Part shown: piece after piece, positions 1-9,472 of the stretch
How positions within the stretch are numbered: position 1 is the stretch's first letter
Layout: each line of letters starts with the position of its first letter
Assembly: GCA_013001965.1 (NCBI GenBank)
Contig: JABDLA010000191.1
Coordinates: forward strand, 1-36,711
From: Flavobacteriaceae bacterium
Lineage (GTDB): Bacteria > Bacteroidota > Bacteroidia > Flavobacteriales > Flavobacteriaceae
Direction: 5' to 3'
DNA length: 36,711 bases
Notes under the pieces: model-generated
What the model saw: only the letters and a program-made list of their open reading frames with translations
Database searches by the model: none
What the model was told of the DNA's origin: nothing
Program-made: the position numbers and the translations under genes

Positions 1-2
1 CA

Positions 3-209
3 TCATTGGAAGAAATCAGTTTTGCTGAAAAGGCAAATCGGGCATGCCCAGAATTGCCTATCTATTCAAGAGTTGATATATTTACAAATAATGAAGGTGA
101 AATAGCACTTTCAGAACTCGAACTTATTGAACCGGAATTATGGTTTAGGTTTTTCCCTCATGCAAGTGAATTATTAGCAAAAGCCATTAAGCATAAATTG
201 AGCTCTTAA
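3..209 (+). CDS. ATP-grasp domain protein, C-terminal end (partial)
   Basis: This reading frame is open from the left edge of the window, so only the last 68 or so codons are present and the true start lies upstream. The visible part has the arrangement R-V-D-I-F, about ten residues, then an E-L-E-L-I-E-P stretch followed by W-F-R-F-F-P. That layout is typical of the end of ATP-grasp enzymes of the RimK/glutathione-synthetase/DcsG type, where the acidic residues bind Mg-ATP. Such enzymes join a carboxylate to an amine or thiol through an acyl phosphate; the substrate here cannot be told. The stop codon overlaps the next start by one base (TAATG), so the two genes are probably translationally coupled. 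A TTG at position 6 is in frame but is unlikely to be the start. Confidence 0.7.
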   Translation, partial: SLEEISFAEKANRACPELPIYSRVDIFTNNEGEIALSELELIEPELWFRFFPHASELLAKAIKHKLSS

Positions 210-925
210 TGATAAACACAAAAAAGACATTCAGATACGTTGCAGGGACCATTATCTTTTTGTTGCTTTCCGGGCTATTATATTTCGGCTATATTTATTT
301 AAAGTATAATGAAGATCTACCCACTGGCGAACAAGGATTAGAAGCCGATGCCGTAGCTCAGAAAATGCTTGATGCCCTAAATTACAAAGCTTTGGACAGT
401 ACCAGCTACATTGAGTGGACTTTTAAAAATCTAAATCATTACAAATGGTATAAATCAGAAGGTGTTTGCCAGGTGATCTGGAAGGATTACAAGGTCAGTC
501 TTAACTTAATGGATTTTAAACAAAGCCAGGCTTTTGTGCATAATTTTGAAGTTCATGATGAACAGGCCAAAACATTGATCGAACAGGCAACAGATAAGTT
601 CAATAATGATTCTTTTTGGCTTTTAGCACCTTATAAGATCTTCGATCCCGGCACAGAAAGACGCCTTGTAAATAGTGGCGGTAAAATTGAATTATTGGTA
701 ACCTTCACCGAAGGTGGTTCAACGCCTGGAGATTCTTACTTATGGAAACTTGATGACTCAGGCCGACCCGTCTCTTTTAAAATGTGGACCTCTATAATTC
801 CCATCAATGGTTTGGAAGCATCATGGACCGATTGGATAACGACTTCCAGCGGCGCCATATTACCCACGCATCATAAGGTCCTTTTTGTGGGTATCGATCT
901 CGGTGGCGTAAAAGCAACGAAATAG
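209..925 (+). CDS. Conserved membrane-anchored protein of unknown function
   Basis: This 238-residue protein has one N-terminal hydrophobic segment (about residues 10-30) after a basic start, so it is probably anchored in the inner membrane or carried into the periplasm. The rest is soluble and rich in Trp, Tyr and alternating beta-type sequence. The second half contains a T-P-G-D-S-Y-L-W block and then K-M-W-T-S-I-I-P. I recall this pattern from flavobacterial hypothetical proteins, but I know no function for it. The overall look, with many strands and a lipid-friendly surface, would fit a LolA-like half-barrel, which is only a guess. The start overlaps the stop of the ATP-grasp gene by one base, so both probably come from one operon and may act together. 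Confidence 0.8.
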   Translation: MINTKKTFRYVAGTIIFLLLSGLLYFGYIYLKYNEDLPTGEQGLEADAVAQKMLDALNYKALDSTSYIEWTFKNLNHYKWYKSEGVCQVIWKDYKVSLNLMDFKQSQAFVHNFEVHDEQAKTLIEQATDKFNNDSFWLLAPYKIFDPGTERRLVNSGGKIELLVTFTEGGSTPGDSYLWKLDDSGRPVSFKMWTSIIPINGLEASWTDWITTSSGAILPTHHKVLFVGIDLGGVKATK

Positions 926-945
926 ATTTTTCAGTCTTTTAATAA

Positions 946-1641
946 TTAAACTGTCGCATGGCTTTGCTTGCTATTCTTACCTACATAAATATAGCTTAGT
1001 ACATATATAAATATAAAGAATGAGTAGAGCATTTCGCGAGTTTCAGCAAGTGCACTTTTGACTTTAGGCTCCACATAAGGCGCCAGTGCAAACGACAACA
1101 CAAAAACGATGAGAAGGCAAATTATAAACCGCTTATCAGGGCTGACATAGCGGATTTTTTTAAGAATATTTTTGATCTTTGGAATAAGGTTCAATAGAGG
1201 AAGGATTAAGAAATAACCGAAAAATCCGAGTCGGAATAAATTCTGTGATTTCAACAAACTCGAGAAGCTGAATGAATCTCCCAAAATACCTCCGCCCTGG
1301 AAAACATCAAGATTATGAATATTAAACTCATCCTGTGCATTCATCTCCTCTATGGTGGGTACAGAATATTTAAATAGGCGTTGAAACCAACTCGTTTCCT
1401 CACCAAGAAACACAAAGCATAAAAACACCCATATCAAAGCCAAATAGAATTTTCGGTCCTTGACAAATGAAAGCAAGCAGAGAATAAAGGCAATCAGGTA
1501 AAATACAGCGGTTAAATTTTCAACTTCACCATCTTCACGTGTGATCCTGGAGACAAATGCCGGTTCTCCAAACCATATAAACAACACTGAAAATATCCCA
1601 AATATAAATGCGCCAAGAAATATTTTCTGATTTCTGTCCAT
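946..1641 (-). CDS. Polytopic membrane protein with conserved polar motif
   Basis: This 231-residue protein has about six hydrophobic segments (roughly residues 7-27, 43-60, 65-80, 136-152, 172-190 and 203-221). Between the third and fourth is a dense run of polar and aromatic residues: E81, E82, S84, W85, Q87, R88, then N101, Q103, E105, N107, H109 and N110. I remember the pattern E-E-x-S-W-x-Q-R ... N-x-Q-x-E-x-N-(I/L)-H-N-L from uncharacterised bacterial membrane proteins. Such a cluster suggests an active or metal-binding site rather than a simple structural role, but no function is known to me. The gene is divergent from uvrA and has its own good promoter at 1679-1707. Its stop lies 20 bases from the end of the convergent gene before it, with no clear terminator. 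Confidence 0.8.
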   Translation of the reverse strand: MDRNQKIFLGAFIFGIFSVLFIWFGEPAFVSRITREDGEVENLTAVFYLIAFILCLLSFVKDRKFYLALIWVFLCFVFLGEETSWFQRLFKYSVPTIEEMNAQDEFNIHNLDVFQGGGILGDSFSFSSLLKSQNLFRLGFFGYFLILPLLNLIPKIKNILKKIRYVSPDKRFIICLLIVFVLSFALAPYVEPKVKSALAETREMLYSFFIFIYVLSYIYVGKNSKQSHATV

Positions 1642-1678
1642 AGGTGTCCGAATTAATCCGGTCTAAAATTATATATAA

Positions 1679-1707
1679 CAAAACTACTGTGCAACAAAAA
1701 AGTTCAA
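1679..1707 (-). promoter_or_regulatory. Promoter for the reverse-strand membrane protein gene
   Basis: Read on the reverse strand, TAGTTTTG (1686 down to 1679) fits the Bacteroidota -7 element TAnnTTTG exactly. A TTG lies at 1707-1705, 18 bases upstream, as expected for the -33 element. Transcription would start near 1672-1675, giving a leader of about 30 bases before the ATG at 1641. Confidence 0.6.
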
Positions 1708-1789
1708 GCACTAATTACCCTATTTAAATCGGTTAATAAGTTGCTTATACTCAAAGCAGAACTTACTTCAATTTTAAGTGTAAAAATCT

Positions 1790-1797
1790 TACCTTTG
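1790..1797 (+). promoter_or_regulatory. Probable -7 promoter element of uvrA
   Basis: TACCTTTG matches the Bacteroidota -7 consensus TAnnTTTG. No clear TTG sits at the -33 position, so the match is partial. Transcription would start near 1802, leaving only about 10 bases before the ATG at 1813. This supports 1813, not the upstream in-frame ATG at 1741, as the uvrA start. No operator could be recognised, so damage control of uvrA cannot be judged. Confidence 0.5.
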
Positions 1798-1812
1798 CAA
1801 CTTTGCACATCT

Positions 1813-4644
1813 ATGACCAATTTTGAAGAACATATTGAAGTAAAAGGTGCCCGGGTACACAACCTCAAAAATATCGATGTTTCCATTCCCAGAGAAAAAC
1901 TGGTTGTCATTACCGGGCTTTCGGGAAGTGGAAAATCTTCCCTGGCCTTTGATACGATCTATGCCGAGGGCCAACGTCGTTATATCGAAACATTTTCGGC
2001 CTATGCCAGGCAATTCTTAGGCGGACTGGAACGTCCTGATGTCGACAAAATAGACGGACTTTCACCGGTCATTGCCATTGAACAGAAAACCACAAGCAAA
2101 TCACCGCGTTCTACTGTAGGAACTATAACCGAAGTTTACGACTTTCTGCGCTTATTATTTTCAAGAGCCAGCGATGCCTACAGTTACAATAGTGGTGAAA
2201 AAATGGTCAGTTATAATGACGAACAGATCAAGGAACTGATCATTAAAAGTTTTGAAGGTAAACGCATCAATATCCTTTCTCCAGTGGTACGATCACGTAA
2301 AGGACATTATCGCGAACTTTTTGAACAAATTGCCAAACAGGGGTTTATAAAGGTGCGGACAGATGGTGACATACGCGACCTGGTCAAGGGTATGAAGCTG
2401 GACCGTTATAAAACTCATGATATTGAAATTGTGATCGATCGATTAAAGATCGATGCAAATGTCGATCATGATAACAGATTGACCGAAAGCATCAATACAG
2501 CCATGTATCATGGTAATAATGTTTTAATGGTAATTGATAATGATACTGAAGAAGTGCGTTTTTTTAGTCGGAATTTAATGTGCCCAAGCACCGGGATCTC
2601 CTATCCAAATCCCGAACCCAATAATTTTTCATTCAATTCACCAAAAGGGGCCTGCTCCAATTGCAACGGCATTGGAACCCTCTACGAGGTCAATACAGCT
2701 AAAATAATCCCTGATCCGTCCCTATCCATTAAAAATGGAGGTTTGGCACCGCAAGGGCCGCAAAAGAGCACATGGATCTTCAAACAACTTGAGATTATTG
2801 CCCAGCGATTCGATTTTACTCTTAGTGATCCTATCGATACAATTCCCAATGACGCTCTCGATATGATCTTATTTGGCGGTAATGAGAAATTTTCGGTGGA
2901 AAGCAAATCTCTCGGTGTTACTCGTGATTACAGCATTGATTTCGAAGGGGTCGCCAATTTTATTGAAAGTCAATACAAACATGCCGATTCCAGTTCGATC
3001 AAGCGCTGGGCCAAAACCTATATGGATAAGGTCAGTTGCTCGGTTTGTGAAGGCAGCAGATTAAAAAAAGAATCATTGTTCTTTAAGATCAATGGCAAGA
3101 ATATTTCCGAGTTGGCCCAAATGGACATTATAGATCTTTCCAATTGGTTTGCAGAATTGGAAGAACATCTATCGGAAAAACAACGCATCATTGCCACCGA
3201 GATATTAAAAGAGATCAAATCCAGAATACAATTTTTGCTCGACGTCGGATTGGATTACCTGACGCTCGACCGAAGCTCCAAGTCGCTTTCCGGTGGTGAA
3301 GCTCAACGAATCAGGTTAGCAACACAAATTGGATCTCAGTTGGTAGGGGTTCTATATATTCTAGATGAGCCCAGCATTGGATTGCACCAAAGAGATAATC
3401 GAAAATTGATCCATTCTCTGGCTTCGTTACGTGATATTGGAAATTCGGTTATCGTTGTCGAACATGATAAGGACATGATCGAACACGCCGATCATGTTAT
3501 TGACATCGGACCGAAGGCAGGTAAATATGGTGGAGAGATCATTAGTGAAGGCAATCCGGAAGAATTGATGACCCATCATACCTTAACTGCCGATTATTTG
3601 AATGGTACAAAATTCATCGAAATTCCGACGAAACGGCGAAAAGGCAATGGTAACTTTATAAAATTAAGTGGTTGTACCGGAAATAATTTAAAAAATGTAT
3701 CAGTGAAAATTCCACTTGGTAAAATGATAGGTGTAACGGGGGTTTCAGGAAGTGGAAAATCGACCCTGATCAATGAAACATTATATCCCATTCTGAATAA
3801 TTATTATTTCAATGGCGTACAGACCCCAATGCCTTATGAAAAAATTGAGGGCTTAAAACATATCGATAAGGTCATCGATGTCAATCAATCTCCAATTGGT
3901 CGGACACCACGAAGTAATCCGGCTACCTATACCGGTGTTTTTAGTGAGATCAGGAGTTTGTTCTCAAAGATCCCGGAAGCTATGATCAGGGGTTACAAAC
4001 CGGGGCGTTTTAGTTTTAATGTTACTGGCGGACGTTGTGAAACTTGTAAAGGCGGTGGTTTGCGTGTCATTGAAATGAATTTCCTCCCTGATGTTTATGT
4101 GGATTGTGAAACCTGCCAGGGAAAACGATTTAACAGGGAAACCCTTGAGATTCGCTATAAAGGAAAATCGATCAGTGATGTATTGAATATGACTATTAAC
4201 GAAGGCGTAGCCTTCTTTGAACATATTCCAAAAATTCACAGGAAGTTAAAAACAATTCAGGATGTTGGATTGGGATATATCACCCTTGGCCAGCAAAGTA
4301 CAACCCTTTCGGGTGGTGAAGCCCAACGTATTAAATTAGCAACCGAACTTTCTAAAAAAGACACAGGAAACACCTTCTATATTTTGGATGAGCCTACAAC
4401 CGGCCTTCATTTTGAAGACATTCGAGTTTTGATGATCGTCCTCAATAAATTAGTCAATAAAGGGAATACTGTATTGATCATTGAGCATAATATGGACGTA
4501 ATCAAAATGGTAGACCATATCATCGACATTGGATATGAAGGTGGTAAAGGCGGCGGTGAAATCATTGTAGAAGGATCGCCTGAAAACATCATAAAGCACA
4601 AAACCAGCTATACGGCCCAATTCCTTAAAAAAGAATTAAATTAG
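1813..4644 (+). CDS. uvrA: Excinuclease ABC subunit A (UvrA)
   Basis: UvrA is the damage-sensing ATPase of nucleotide excision repair; it loads UvrB onto distorted DNA. The 943 residues match the usual length. Two ABC modules are visible: Walker A motifs with K41 and K649, and two L-S-G-G-E-A-Q-R signatures each followed by an I-L-D-E-P Walker B. The C-terminal zinc module is intact (C742, C745, C765, C768; CX2C-X19-CX2C). The first zinc module keeps C257, C281 and C284 but has T260 where E. coli has its second cysteine. The open frame extends upstream to an ATG at 1741, but 1813 is preferred: family homology starts just after it, and a promoter element at 1790-1797 lies inside the extension. 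The LOG gene follows after 19 bases, probably in the same operon. Confidence 0.97.
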   Translation: MTNFEEHIEVKGARVHNLKNIDVSIPREKLVVITGLSGSGKSSLAFDTIYAEGQRRYIETFSAYARQFLGGLERPDVDKIDGLSPVIAIEQKTTSKSPRSTVGTITEVYDFLRLLFSRASDAYSYNSGEKMVSYNDEQIKELIIKSFEGKRINILSPVVRSRKGHYRELFEQIAKQGFIKVRTDGDIRDLVKGMKLDRYKTHDIEIVIDRLKIDANVDHDNRLTESINTAMYHGNNVLMVIDNDTEEVRFFSRNLMCPSTGISYPNPEPNNFSFNSPKGACSNCNGIGTLYEVNTAKIIPDPSLSIKNGGLAPQGPQKSTWIFKQLEIIAQRFDFTLSDPIDTIPNDALDMILFGGNEKFSVESKSLGVTRDYSIDFEGVANFIESQYKHADSSSIKRWAKTYMDKVSCSVCEGSRLKKESLFFKINGKNISELAQMDIIDLSNWFAELEEHLSEKQRIIATEILKEIKSRIQFLLDVGLDYLTLDRSSKSLSGGEAQRIRLATQIGSQLVGVLYILDEPSIGLHQRDNRKLIHSLASLRDIGNSVIVVEHDKDMIEHADHVIDIGPKAGKYGGEIISEGNPEELMTHHTLTADYLNGTKFIEIPTKRRKGNGNFIKLSGCTGNNLKNVSVKIPLGKMIGVTGVSGSGKSTLINETLYPILNNYYFNGVQTPMPYEKIEGLKHIDKVIDVNQSPIGRTPRSNPATYTGVFSEIRSLFSKIPEAMIRGYKPGRFSFNVTGGRCETCKGGGLRVIEMNFLPDVYVDCETCQGKRFNRETLEIRYKGKSISDVLNMTINEGVAFFEHIPKIHRKLKTIQDVGLGYITLGQQSTTLSGGEAQRIKLATELSKKDTGNTFYILDEPTTGLHFEDIRVLMIVLNKLVNKGNTVLIIEHNMDVIKMVDHIIDIGYEGGKGGGEIIVEGSPENIIKHKTSYTAQFLKKELN

Positions 4645-4663
4645 CACGTTAAATATTGAAAGA

Positions 4664-5353
4664 ATGAGACAAGATCAACACCATAAAGGATGGAATGAGA
4701 TAAAAACAAATGATTCATGGGCTATTTTCAAGATCATGGGAGAATTTGTTGATGGCTTCGAGAAAATGAGTCAAATTGGTCCCTGCGTCTCCATATTTGG
4801 ATCGGCGCGCACAAAACCAGAGAATAAATATTATCAGTTAGCTTCAGATGTGGCTCAAAGCATTGTTGAGGCGGGATATGGTGTCATTACCGGTGGCGGC
4901 CCTGGTATTATGGAAGCGGGAAATAAAGGTGCTCACCTGGCTTCCGGAACTTCGGTTGGATTGAACATCGATCTCCCCTTCGAACAACATGATAATCCCT
5001 ATATCGACAGGGATAAAAATTTAGATTTCGATTATTTCTTTGTAAGAAAGGTGATGTTTGTAAAATATTCACAAGGATTTGTGGTTATGCCAGGCGGATT
5101 TGGCACCCTAGATGAGCTCTTCGAAGCGATTACCCTTATTCAAACGCATAAAATAGAACGATTCCCTATAATTATGGTTGGAAGCGAGTTTTGGGAAGGG
5201 CTCTTTGATTGGGTAAAATCTACTGTACTGAAAAAATTTGGAAATATTAGCGCAACCGATCTGGATCTTATACATCTTGTAGATACAAAGGAAGAGGTTA
5301 TCGAAATATTAAATGCCTTTTATAATAAGTTTGATCTTAGCCCTAACTTCTAG
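4664..5353 (+). CDS. LOG-family / TIGR00730 Rossmann-fold nucleotide phosphoribohydrolase
   Basis: The 229-residue protein carries both hallmarks of the LOG family (the 'lysine decarboxylase' misnomer group): G-G-G-P-G-I-M-E at residues 77-84 and P-G-G-F-G-T-L-D-E at 143-151. In characterised members these loops bind a nucleoside monophosphate, and the Arg/Glu residues cleave the N-glycosidic bond to give a free base and ribose 5-phosphate, as in cytokinin activation. Its substrate in this bacterium is unknown; AMP-like nucleotides are the cautious guess. It is cytoplasmic, with no signal peptide. It starts 19 bases after uvrA and ends 24 bases before a nuclease gene, so co-transcription is likely. 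I remember the uvrA-LOG pairing as common in flavobacteria. Confidence 0.88.
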   Translation: MRQDQHHKGWNEIKTNDSWAIFKIMGEFVDGFEKMSQIGPCVSIFGSARTKPENKYYQLASDVAQSIVEAGYGVITGGGPGIMEAGNKGAHLASGTSVGLNIDLPFEQHDNPYIDRDKNLDFDYFFVRKVMFVKYSQGFVVMPGGFGTLDELFEAITLIQTHKIERFPIIMVGSEFWEGLFDWVKSTVLKKFGNISATDLDLIHLVDTKEEVIEILNAFYNKFDLSPNF

Positions 5354-5377
5354 AAATCCGAAGGATTTATCAGAACT

Positions 5378-6640
5378 ATGACAAAGAAAACTATAATATC
5401 AATTTATGCCGTTTTGGTCTGTTGTGCCCCGATATTTGGGCAAACTACCTTTAAGGCCATGTTTTACAATGTCCTGAACTATCCCGATCAGGGTCCGGCA
5501 AACAGAATTGATAATTTAGATGTCATTCTTTTAGATTTTCAGCCGGATATTTTTATGGCCTGTGAGATCAATACTATTCAGGGATCCAATGATATCCTAA
5601 ATGCTCTACAAAATGTAAAATCAGAATTTTCAGCAGCGAATTTTGTGACCAATACATCAGATGATATGTCGGGGAATCAGAACGATTTTCAGAATATGCT
5701 GTATTACGATTCTTCGAAATTTATTCTTGAAGCTCAAACAGAGATCACAACAATCTTTAGGGATTTTAACCATTATACCCTTAAATTAAATACGGTCGAT
5801 CAAGCGACGAATCCCATTATTTTGAATGTAATTGTGTGTCATCTTAAATCATCGAGCGGCGTTGATAATCAGAATCTCCGTTTGCAGATGGTCAATGATC
5901 TCGTGGCTTATATGGAATCATGGCCAAGTGATGAACTCGTTTTACTGGGTGGCGATCTTAATTTGTATACCTCATCAGAATCGGCATTTCAGGAATTATT
6001 AGATAGCTCGAACAATATCACATTTACCGATCCTGCCAACCGCATTGGATCATGGCATAATAACAGCTCCTTTATCGATGTGTTCACACAATCAACTCGC
6101 ACCCAATCCGGTATGGGAGGCGCTACAGGAGGATTCGACGATCGCTTCGATTTTATTCTGACCTCCCAAAACATGCTGACCAGCCCGGATCTTTACTATG
6201 TGGACACGTCTTATAAAGTCTATGGAAATAATGGCACTGTAAGCTGCTATAATCAAGAGATTAACAGTACCAATTGTGCAGGAACCGATTATGACCAGAC
6301 CATTAGAGATGCCCTCTACTTTATGAGCGATCATTTGCCGGTCACTGTTGAATTGCAAACCAATGAGGTCTTATTGAGTATTGAAGAGTTTCAAACAACG
6401 ACCGCACTTAATTTCCTCGGAAGTAATTTGGTGGATGACCATGTTATTTTTCAAATGCAACCCACGCAGATTAATTTTAAAAGCATTAAAATTTTCAATG
6501 CTCTCGGGCAAGAAATCGGAACTTATACTATTGAACATTTAAACCAATTAAAAATCAATGTGTCCAATTGGTCTAAGGGCCTTTATTATGTGGTCACCTC
6601 AAACAATGCAATCAAGCCCCTGAAGTTTATAAAAAAATAA
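5378..6640 (+). CDS. Secreted endonuclease/exonuclease/phosphatase-fold protein with T9SS sorting domain
   Basis: This 420-residue protein has a signal peptide (residues 1-22, ending F-G-Q). It then has an endonuclease/exonuclease/phosphatase domain with the expected metal and catalytic positions: N31 in Y-N-V-L-N-Y, E63, H155, D193 and N195 in G-G-D-L-N, D255 and D258, and D318-H319 in S-D-H-L-P-V. The family is Mg-dependent and cuts phosphodiester or phosphate-ester bonds in DNA, RNA or lipids. Residues about 350-420 form a T9SS type A sorting domain (I-K-I-F-N-A-L-G-Q-E ... G-L-Y-Y-V ... K-F-I-K-K). It is therefore probably released or held on the cell surface, where it could digest extracellular nucleic acid. 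It lies 24 bases after the LOG gene; the barrel-protein gene follows at once. Confidence 0.9.
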   Translation: MTKKTIISIYAVLVCCAPIFGQTTFKAMFYNVLNYPDQGPANRIDNLDVILLDFQPDIFMACEINTIQGSNDILNALQNVKSEFSAANFVTNTSDDMSGNQNDFQNMLYYDSSKFILEAQTEITTIFRDFNHYTLKLNTVDQATNPIILNVIVCHLKSSSGVDNQNLRLQMVNDLVAYMESWPSDELVLLGGDLNLYTSSESAFQELLDSSNNITFTDPANRIGSWHNNSSFIDVFTQSTRTQSGMGGATGGFDDRFDFILTSQNMLTSPDLYYVDTSYKVYGNNGTVSCYNQEINSTNCAGTDYDQTIRDALYFMSDHLPVTVELQTNEVLLSIEEFQTTTALNFLGSNLVDDHVIFQMQPTQINFKSIKIFNALGQEIGTYTIEHLNQLKINVSNWSKGLYYVVTSNNAIKPLKFIKK

Positions 6641-9472
6641 TTGAAAAATTACCTACTGAACATATCGCTTATTCTCCTAATGGTTGCCGGCTTCGGGCAA
6701 AATAAAATCGATATCAACGCTCTTGTTGATCTCGAAAACGAATCCATTCGGATTCATCAATATATCGCCTATAAAAATACATCCTCCGTTGACCTCGATT
6801 CAATATATCTGAACGACTGGAGCAATAGTTATTCCACTAAGAAAACGCCGTTGGCCCTTCGTTTTGCTGAAGAATACAATACCAAGTTTCATTTTGCTAA
6901 AAGTGAAGATCGTGGTTTCACTTCCATTACGTCAATTCAAAATGAAAATGAGAACCCACTGGTTCATGAACGCCTAAAAGAACATCCGGATGTTATAAAG
7001 GTTATTCTTGAAGAGCCTGTGCAAGCCGGAGAAACCTATGAATTACATCTCGAATATATCATTAAGTTGCCGAGTACGAAATTCACCGACTATGGTATTT
7101 CCGAATTTGATGAGATCAATTTAAAATATTGGTATATAACACCGGCTATTTTCAATGGCGAATGGCAATATTATAGCAACAAGAATTTAAATGATCTTTT
7201 TATTCCGAAATCCGATATCAATCTTCAAATTGAATTTCCCAGGAATTACGTACTGACATCAGAATTGGATCTGGTAAGTACTGATCAATCGGGAGTTTCG
7301 CAGCAGATGATCTTATCAGGAAAAGATCGAATTGACAGCAAATTATTTCTGAGCAAATTACCGAAATACAAGAGCATACAAACCGATAATTTCAATCTTA
7401 TTTCTGATATACAGGAAACCGACCTGACTGCAACCGACAAAGCTCTGATCACTGATAAAATTACCCAATTCATTGAAAAGTATTTAGGCCCATATCCACA
7501 TCAAAAATTAATAGTAACTCAAATTGATGCTAGCAACGACCCTATTTATGGGCTGAATCAGTTGCCTAATTTTATCCGGCCATTCCCACAAAATTTTCAA
7601 TATGAATTAACGCTTGCAAAAATTACGCTTGGCAATTATCTTGATAATACCCTATTGATCAACCCCAGAAAAGATCAATGGGTCAAGGACGGGATTCAAA
7701 TTTACTTTTTGATCAAATATATAGAAGACCATTATCCCGATATGAAATTATTAGGGACCCTTGCCGATGTTTGGGGTGTGCGATCTTTTCATGCAGCCGA
7801 TCTGAAATTCAACGAACAATACCGGCATGTCTATATGCACATGGCGAGGACAAACCGTGACCAACCCTTGAATATGCCCAAAGATTCCCTTTTGAAATTT
7901 AATGCCAACCTGGGTAATAAGTATAAGGCTGGGATCGGACTAAAATATCTGGACGATTTTATTAATGAAGATATTCTTGAGACCTCCCTTAAGGAATTCA
8001 TGGATCATAACCGACTGAAGCATGTGACCTCATCTGATTTTGAAGATTTTATTTCTTCAAAAACAAGCAAGGATTTAAATTGGTTTTTTGAAGATTATAT
8101 TACGAGTCGGAAAAAGATCGATTTTAAAATTAAGCATGTCGTAAAAACTAAGGATTCGGTCACACTAACCATTAGAAATAAGAAGGACCAGAATATGCCG
8201 GTTTCTTTATTTAGTTTAAAGAACGACTCCATTATTTCTAAGATCTGGGTCACGGATATCAATGGAGATAAAACCCTGAGCATACCAAGAAATGATGCTA
8301 ATAAGCTGGTTTTAAATTATGATAATTCTATACCTGAATATAATTTACGCGACAATTGGAAGTCCTTAAAAGGATTCTTCTTTAATAGTAAACCCTTTCA
8401 ATTTCGTTTGTTCAAAGATTTTGAGGACCCGCATTATAACCAGGTCTTTTTTATGCCTTTGGTTGAATTCAAGAATATTTATGATGGCCTTACTATGGGT
8501 CTAAAAGTGTACAATAAAACATTTTTAAGAAAACGATTCAATTATAAAATTGCCCCACAATATTCGCTCCGTTCTAAGACGCTTACCGGATCAGGATCGG
8601 TACATATTTTAGAAAATGTTCAGGACAGGGACCTTTTCAGAATTTTTTATGGTATTGGAGTGAGTTATCAGTCCTATGCCGAGGATCTCTTCTTCAGAAA
8701 AATCACGCCGTCGCTCGCTTTCACATTTAGAGATAAAGATGATCTGAGGTCGAATAAACTTCATTTCCTGCAATTCAGATACCTTGATATCAACAGGGAT
8801 GAAGACGTTAACAATATTTCGAACATCGATGAGCCTAATTATAATGTATTCAATATGCGTTATATCTATTCGGACGATAATCTCATCAATTTTAAAAAGT
8901 GGATTACCGATTTTCAATTGGCAAAATCCTTTGGAAAGATCTCTTTCAATTACGAATACCGAAAATTATTTGAAAGTAATCGACAACTCAATCTTCGTTT
9001 TTTTGCAGGAGCTTTTATTTATAATAAGAACCCTGACGATTTTGACTATTTCAGTTTCGCCTTGGAACGGCCTACTGATTATTTGTTTGACTATAATTAT
9101 CTGGGACGATCTGAAGACTCCGGAATATTCAGTCAGCAGCTCATAATTGCCGAAGGTGGATTTAAATCCAAATTGGATACGCCATTTGCCAATCAATGGA
9201 TTGCTACCACCAATGTGAGTACAACGATTTGGAGATATATCCAAGCCTATGGTGATGTCGGTCTTGTGAAGAATAGAGATATTCCTACCAAATTCGTCTA
9301 TGATTCCGGTATCCGTTTAAATTTAGTCACCGATTATTTTGAGATCTATTTCCCTGTCTATTCCAATCTGGGCTGGGAAATCGCCCAAAACAATTATGAT
9401 GAGAAAATACGGTTTGTTTTTACCGTTGATCCGGAAACCTTATTAGGACTTTTCCGAAGAAAATGGTATTAG
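6641..9472 (+). CDS. M1-like protease-related protein fused to an outer-membrane beta-barrel
   Basis: The frame gives 943 residues from a TTG start that directly abuts the stop of the nuclease gene. This start is chosen because the next residues form a good signal peptide ending G-F-G-Q, and no ATG precedes it. Residues about 25-520 resemble the N-terminal and catalytic layout of M1 gluzincin aminopeptidases. The helix around W347-V-K-D350-G-I corresponds to the W-L-x-E-G segment that carries the third zinc ligand, but it has Asp, and no H-E-x-x-H is found upstream of it. Residues about 580-943 are alternating amphipathic strands rich in Tyr, Phe and Arg, ending in R-K-W-Y; this looks like an outer-membrane beta-barrel. 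I infer a surface or periplasmic binding or assembly role rather than zinc proteolysis. Databases may label homologues 'metalloprotease'. Confidence 0.75.
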   Translation: MKNYLLNISLILLMVAGFGQNKIDINALVDLENESIRIHQYIAYKNTSSVDLDSIYLNDWSNSYSTKKTPLALRFAEEYNTKFHFAKSEDRGFTSITSIQNENENPLVHERLKEHPDVIKVILEEPVQAGETYELHLEYIIKLPSTKFTDYGISEFDEINLKYWYITPAIFNGEWQYYSNKNLNDLFIPKSDINLQIEFPRNYVLTSELDLVSTDQSGVSQQMILSGKDRIDSKLFLSKLPKYKSIQTDNFNLISDIQETDLTATDKALITDKITQFIEKYLGPYPHQKLIVTQIDASNDPIYGLNQLPNFIRPFPQNFQYELTLAKITLGNYLDNTLLINPRKDQWVKDGIQIYFLIKYIEDHYPDMKLLGTLADVWGVRSFHAADLKFNEQYRHVYMHMARTNRDQPLNMPKDSLLKFNANLGNKYKAGIGLKYLDDFINEDILETSLKEFMDHNRLKHVTSSDFEDFISSKTSKDLNWFFEDYITSRKKIDFKIKHVVKTKDSVTLTIRNKKDQNMPVSLFSLKNDSIISKIWVTDINGDKTLSIPRNDANKLVLNYDNSIPEYNLRDNWKSLKGFFFNSKPFQFRLFKDFEDPHYNQVFFMPLVEFKNIYDGLTMGLKVYNKTFLRKRFNYKIAPQYSLRSKTLTGSGSVHILENVQDRDLFRIFYGIGVSYQSYAEDLFFRKITPSLAFTFRDKDDLRSNKLHFLQFRYLDINRDEDVNNISNIDEPNYNVFNMRYIYSDDNLINFKKWITDFQLAKSFGKISFNYEYRKLFESNRQLNLRFFAGAFIYNKNPDDFDYFSFALERPTDYLFDYNYLGRSEDSGIFSQQLIIAEGGFKSKLDTPFANQWIATTNVSTTIWRYIQAYGDVGLVKNRDIPTKFVYDSGIRLNLVTDYFEIYFPVYSNLGWEIAQNNYDEKIRFVFTVDPETLLGLFRRKWY

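Noticed and set aside
1741-1812. Upstream extension of uvrA to an earlier in-frame ATG at 1741
   Set aside because: The added 24 residues are not UvrA-like and a promoter element at 1790-1797 lies inside them; 1813 fits the family N-terminus.
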